This document shows positions 6,883 to 9,308 of a stretch of 9,308 bases of DNA, piece after piece. Both the position numbers and the translations under genes were made by a program. The notes under the pieces are model-generated. The model had not been told where the DNA came from. It made no database searches and saw nothing but the letters and a program-made list of their open reading frames with translations. The DNA is from Altererythrobacter sp. (GTDB lineage: Bacteria > Pseudomonadota > Alphaproteobacteria > Sphingomonadales > Sphingomonadaceae): contig JALZVZ010000069.1 of assembly GCA_023299945.1 (NCBI GenBank), forward strand, positions 1 through 9,308, read 5' to 3'. The stretch's first letter is position 1. Each line of letters opens with the position of its first letter.

Positions 6883-6919
6883 AATTGGAGCGCGAGTGAT
6901 TGGCCCGCGCTCCAATTTT
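6883..6919. terminator. Bidirectional hairpin terminator after the VOC gene
   Basis: AATTGGAGCGCG (6883-6894) and CGCGCTCCAATT (6906-6917) form a perfect 12-bp inverted repeat with an 11-base loop. It lies 9 bases beyond the VOC stop codon. The outer AATT gives U-rich ends in both directions: the plus strand runs into TTTTC, and the minus strand ends in a shorter TT followed by CCCC. It would end VOC transcription before the oxygenase gene. Confidence 0.75.
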
Positions 6920-6926
6920 CACTGGC

Positions 6927-7289
6927 TTAGAGGAATTTGAAGAAGGCAAGCTTGTTGCCGTCAACATCTTTCACATAAGCGCCGTAAAACACATCAGGAA
7001 TACGTTCTCCCGGCGCGCCGTCACATGTCGCGCCCAATTCGATGGCCTTATTATAAAGCGCATCGACGTCTTCAGTCGTATCGGCGGTAAAAGCCACCAT
7101 ATTGCCATTGCCGGGATGGGCTGGCTCTTCATTAAAGGGTACGCAAACAGCGAGTTTTGGTTCCGCTGCGGATTTGCCGATCATGGCAAGACGGCCCACA
7201 TCGACCAGCACTTCTGCGCCAAAAAGATTGCAGTAAAATTCCTTGGCCGCATCCAGATCTTTGACGCCGATTGTTGAATATCCGATCAT
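6927..7289 (-). CDS. VOC-family (glyoxalase-fold) protein
   Basis: A 120-residue single vicinal-oxygen-chelate protein with the two beta-alpha-beta-beta-beta modules of the family. It opens with MIGYSTIGVKDLDAAKEFY and has NMVAFTA at the start of module 2. It ends with FYGAYVKDVDGNKLAFF, a typical VOC C-terminal strand pair. Members include glyoxalase I, dioxygenases and antibiotic-binding proteins; the sequence alone does not fix the substrate, and I cannot confirm a full set of metal ligands. The start is the ATG at 7289, with AAAGG 8 bases upstream; a TTG at 7304 is in frame but has poorer support. It is transcribed away from a TetR-family gene, with two mirror-image operator-like repeats between them, so it is the probable target of that regulator. 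Confidence 0.87.
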   Translation of the reverse strand: MIGYSTIGVKDLDAAKEFYCNLFGAEVLVDVGRLAMIGKSAAEPKLAVCVPFNEEPAHPGNGNMVAFTADTTEDVDALYNKAIELGATCDGAPGERIPDVFYGAYVKDVDGNKLAFFKFL

Positions 7290-7354
7290 AATTTTGCCTT
7301 TCAAAACTTGGTTTGACGCCCGAAAAATGGGCCCCGATATTTGTTAAAATCGCT

Positions 7355-7376
7355 TATCTATCTATCACTAGATAGG
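7355..7376. repeat. Operator-like repeat, copy 1 (left arm of 22-bp inverted repeat)
   Basis: This element contains the imperfect palindrome CTATC-ACTA-GATAG (7363-7376 region) preceded by extra TATC units. It is the exact reverse complement of 7412-7433 over all 22 bases. It lies between the predicted VOC -10 and the VOC ATG, where bound repressor would block VOC transcription. It is likely a binding site for the divergent TetR protein. Confidence 0.75.
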
Positions 7377-7379
7377 GGC

Positions 7380-7408
7380 CATAGACACTGTTTACTTTTC
7401 GCTGTCAA
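7380..7408 (-). promoter_or_regulatory. Candidate promoter for the VOC gene
   Basis: The minus strand has a perfect -35 TTGACA (7408-7403), a 17-base spacer and a weak -10 TCTATG (7385-7380). Operator copy 1 follows just downstream, and copy 2 lies just behind the -35. The strong -35 with a poor -10 fits a promoter normally kept low. Confidence 0.5.
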
Positions 7409-7419
7409 TAGCCTATCTA
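7391..7419 (+). promoter_or_regulatory. Candidate promoter for the TetR gene
   Basis: TTTACT (7391-7396), a 17-base spacer and TATCTA (7414-7419) form a sigma-70-like promoter on the plus strand. The -10 lies inside operator copy 2, so the regulator would repress its own gene. It overlaps the oppositely directed VOC promoter. Confidence 0.45.
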
Positions 7420-7433
7420 GTGATAGATAGATA
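7412..7433. repeat. Operator-like repeat, copy 2 (right arm of 22-bp inverted repeat)
   Basis: Contains CTATC-TAGT-GATAG followed by further GATA units, and is the exact reverse complement of 7355-7376. The two copies are 35 bases apart. This copy overlaps the predicted -10 of the TetR gene and ends just before its AGGAG ribosome site. Confidence 0.75.
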
Positions 7434-7450
7434 TTTTTAGGAGCGCCGCC

Positions 7451-8032
7451 ATGACCAGCAAGGCCACCACCCATGATCAGATCCTCGATCTGGCACAGCA
7501 ATATATTCAACAGCGCGGCTATAATGGCTTTAGCTTTCGCGATTTGGCCAATGGCATTGGGGTCAAAAGCTCCAGTATTCATTATTATTACGCCAGCAAA
7601 ACCGACTTGGTGGTCGCTGTAACAAGCCGTTATCGCAAGGGCTTCTCAGCCGCGACCGATCAGCTCAAAGCCGATAATTTGGCGGCGGCTGATATGCTCA
7701 AAGCCTATGCGCAAATTTTCAAATCCACCTTAGAAGACGACAAGCGCGTTTGCCTATGCGCCATGCTCGCCAGCGATTTTGACAGTGTTGAGGCGGCAGT
7801 GACCGATGAGGTTAAGGCCTTTTTTGCTGAGCAATACAAATGGCTCGCCAACATAATCGCCAACGGGATTTCGCATGGCACAATTCGCGGTGATATCGTG
7901 CCGGAAGAATTTGCAATCCTCTATTTCTCAGCCCTTGAAGGGGCGATGGTACTGGCCAAGGCCAATGACAATCCAGCTGATATTGAGCTGGTCGCCAATC
8001 AAATGATCGCCATGTCCCAGCATGCCGGCTAG
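7451..8032 (+). CDS. TetR/AcrR-family transcriptional regulator
   Basis: A 193-residue regulator with an N-terminal TetR DNA-binding domain: helix-turn-helix FSFRDLANGIGVKSSSIHYYYASKTDL starts at residue 27, with the family-typical YYYASK at 45-50. The C-terminal ligand domain contains RVCLCAMLAS with cysteines C101 and C103. A similar Cys-containing segment is common in the NemR-like branch, which in E. coli senses reactive electrophiles. The start at 7451 is preceded by AGGAG at 8 bases. It is divergent from the VOC gene, and the two mirror-image operators between them suggest joint repression and autoregulation. Its inducer is not shown by the sequence; electrophile sensing is inference only. 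Confidence 0.9.
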   Translation: MTSKATTHDQILDLAQQYIQQRGYNGFSFRDLANGIGVKSSSIHYYYASKTDLVVAVTSRYRKGFSAATDQLKADNLAAADMLKAYAQIFKSTLEDDKRVCLCAMLASDFDSVEAAVTDEVKAFFAEQYKWLANIIANGISHGTIRGDIVPEEFAILYFSALEGAMVLAKANDNPADIELVANQMIAMSQHAG

Positions 8033-8600
8033 CTGCCGGATCCATCACAAATCCGCCTTCCAACCATTTCCATTCTGGCGAGCTGGCCTTGCAAGAAAAC
8101 ACAAGCGCGCGGGAGAAGATAGGCCGCGCCCGTCAAGCAGACACACTCTTCATCGCCCGCCTGCATGATAGCGGCTCCAATGCGAAATTTGACGGCACGG
8201 ACATCTCGCATTGTGACCGACGAGAGCGATGTGAAGGAATTTATGGGAGCGCAGCGCCTCCTAAAAATCGCCGTTTCTGACGTGCAATTTCAATCCAGTG
8301 CTGTCCCGCTTCGATGGGCGGCCAGCGAACCTTCACTCTCAAACTTCTAAATAACCACCATACTGACGAACAAAATCACACTGTGGTTGAGCGAACCAAG
8401 CCCAATCCAAACTTTGAAACGCTCATATTAAAGCACAAAAGGTATCCGCAGGCATTTCCCAAGTCGTCCAACACACAAACTCAATCATTTGCGTTCGCTT
8501 GCCTCCAAAAATTTGCCTCCCATATTCAAGGGGGGCAAAAAATCTCCTCTTCTTCGATCAAGCGCCGGTCGATTAGCATAAGCTACGAAGGGGAACGGAA
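8033..8600. other. Gap of about 570 bases without a supported gene
   Basis: No open frame here has a credible start, ribosome site and recognisable product. The minus strand has two short protein-like stretches in different frames: one ending RRFLGGAALP-stop near 8250, the other a 60-codon frame at 8029-8211. They could be a decayed gene, but I recognise no family. Near the right end TTGCCTCC is repeated directly (8499-8506 and 8513-8520), and CATATT follows, which may be part of the promoter for the next gene. No clear terminator is visible after the TetR gene. Confidence 0.5.
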
Positions 8601-9308
8601 ATGAGATTTAAGCTAACAGCCTGCGTGATGGCAGCGGCAGTAGGTGCCATGTGTGCAGGCGGGGCAGCTGCCCAGTTTGGCGGTTTGGGCAACGCAATCA
8701 AGCGCGAGGCCAACAAAAAACGCAACGAAGCCGTCAATGAAGCGGCTAACAAAGTTGAAGAAGCGGTTCGCGGCAGCTCCAAGAAAAAGCGCGGCAGTTC
8801 ATCCGCCAGTTCAGGCGGTTCGGCCAATTTGGGTACGCCATCAAAGGCGCTGACCGATTTGACCAAATGTGCTGGTATACCGCTTGAGAAAGTCACTGTG
8901 GGGCGCTTGGGAGAATACACTTTCCAGCAAGGCTTCTCTAAAGAGAAACGCACAGGCTTTATCAATCGCCGCGCGGGCAATGTGATCCGTGATTGCATTA
9001 CACCCTCGTTGCAGCCTGGAGAAATCGTCTATTTCGAAGTCGACACCCCAAAATATAAGCAGTTGAGCAAAGGCAATGGGCTCAAATGGCAATGCGTGAA
9101 GTCGAACAATCCGGGAGGCGGCACGGTAGGTCTGAATGCTTGGAACGGGACCAGCGACAGGTATTTGGGAACCAGCGCCATGAAGCTGCACTGCGGCAAT
9201 GATCAGGGCGTCACCGATTGTGCGACGGGCAGAAACTCCGAACGCTCTAGCGCTTATACAAAAGAAATGAAGAGCAGAGGCAAAACCGGGATCAGTTTCC
9301 TCGCGCGC
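8601..9308 (+). CDS. Exported protein of unknown function, 3' end outside window
   Basis: The frame is open from the ATG at 8601 to the right edge (236 codons, no stop). The start is preceded by AAGGGG at about 7 bases. Residues 1-24 form a signal peptide: basic MRFK, a hydrophobic alanine-rich core and a probable cut after AAA before QFGGLG, so the protein should be periplasmic or secreted. Next comes a charged, probably helical segment (about 31-58, rich in Lys, Glu, Ala and Asn) and a serine/glycine/lysine linker (about 59-75). A C-terminal domain with cysteines near 93, 132 and 155, and more beyond 190, might form disulfides in the periplasm. I do not recognise a family. It has no evident functional link to the neighbouring TetR gene and lies beyond a long empty gap, so it is probably a separate unit. 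Confidence 0.8.
   Translation, partial: MRFKLTACVMAAAVGAMCAGGAAAQFGGLGNAIKREANKKRNEAVNEAANKVEEAVRGSSKKKRGSSSASSGGSANLGTPSKALTDLTKCAGIPLEKVTVGRLGEYTFQQGFSKEKRTGFINRRAGNVIRDCITPSLQPGEIVYFEVDTPKYKQLSKGNGLKWQCVKSNNPGGGTVGLNAWNGTSDRYLGTSAMKLHCGNDQGVTDCATGRNSERSSAYTKEMKSRGKTGISFLAR

Noticed and set aside
8029..8211. 60-codon minus-strand frame after the TetR gene
   Set aside because: No ribosome site or known family, and its 3' end overlaps the end of the TetR gene; kept only as a possible decayed remnant.
8573..8998. 141-codon minus-strand frame opposite the exported protein gene
   Set aside because: It mirrors the codon structure of the plus-strand gene, which has a signal peptide and a ribosome site; the minus-strand product has no recognisable features.
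1..9308. CRISPR arrays, tRNA or rRNA genes, insertion sequences
   Set aside because: No regularly spaced repeats, cloverleaf, rRNA-like stretch, transposase or terminal inverted repeats were seen.

Overview
The window reads as a nitrogen-assimilation locus of an alphaproteobacterium, most likely a sphingomonad-type organism. Evidence is the moderate GC content, the gene order nasT-nasS-nrtA-nrtB-nrtC on one strand, and the style of the nitrate ABC transporter. The taxonomic call is inference from gene content only.

Left block (1-5765, all on the minus strand). Reading right to left: nasT (ANTAR-domain RNA-binding antiterminator) and nasS (cytoplasmic nitrate/nitrite-sensing NrtA-like protein) overlap by 4 bases. 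A 209-base leader follows, then nrtA (exported nitrate-binding lipoprotein), nrtB (permease) and a long ATPase gene that runs off the left edge. That last gene encodes two ABC ATPase domains in one chain (an NrtC-NrtD-like fusion). The nrtA leader holds, in order, a sigma-54-like -24/-12 element, a hairpin with hexaloop AAAGAA, a second hairpin with hexaloop AACGTC, and a U-tailed intrinsic terminator. The 3' arm of the second hairpin is also the 5' arm of the terminator. This is the architecture expected of an ANTAR-target leader: without nitrate, NasS would hold NasT; with nitrate, freed NasT would stabilise the hexaloop hairpins and let transcription enter nrtABC.

Middle block (5766-6926). 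Between nasT and the next gene lies a degraded fragment about 88% identical over 49 bases to the 3' part of nasS, probably the stump of another NrtA/NasS-family copy. Upstream is a CmcJ/NvfI-type putative Fe(II)/2-oxoglutarate oxygenase with a TTG start.

Right block (6927-9308). A small VOC (glyoxalase-fold) gene on the minus strand is divergent from a TetR-family regulator on the plus strand. Their shared promoter region carries two copies of a 22-bp element in perfect inverted orientation, each overlapping or abutting a predicted promoter. About 570 bases without a supportable gene follow. The window ends inside a gene for an exported protein of unknown function with a lysine/glutamate-rich helix and a cysteine-containing C-terminal part.
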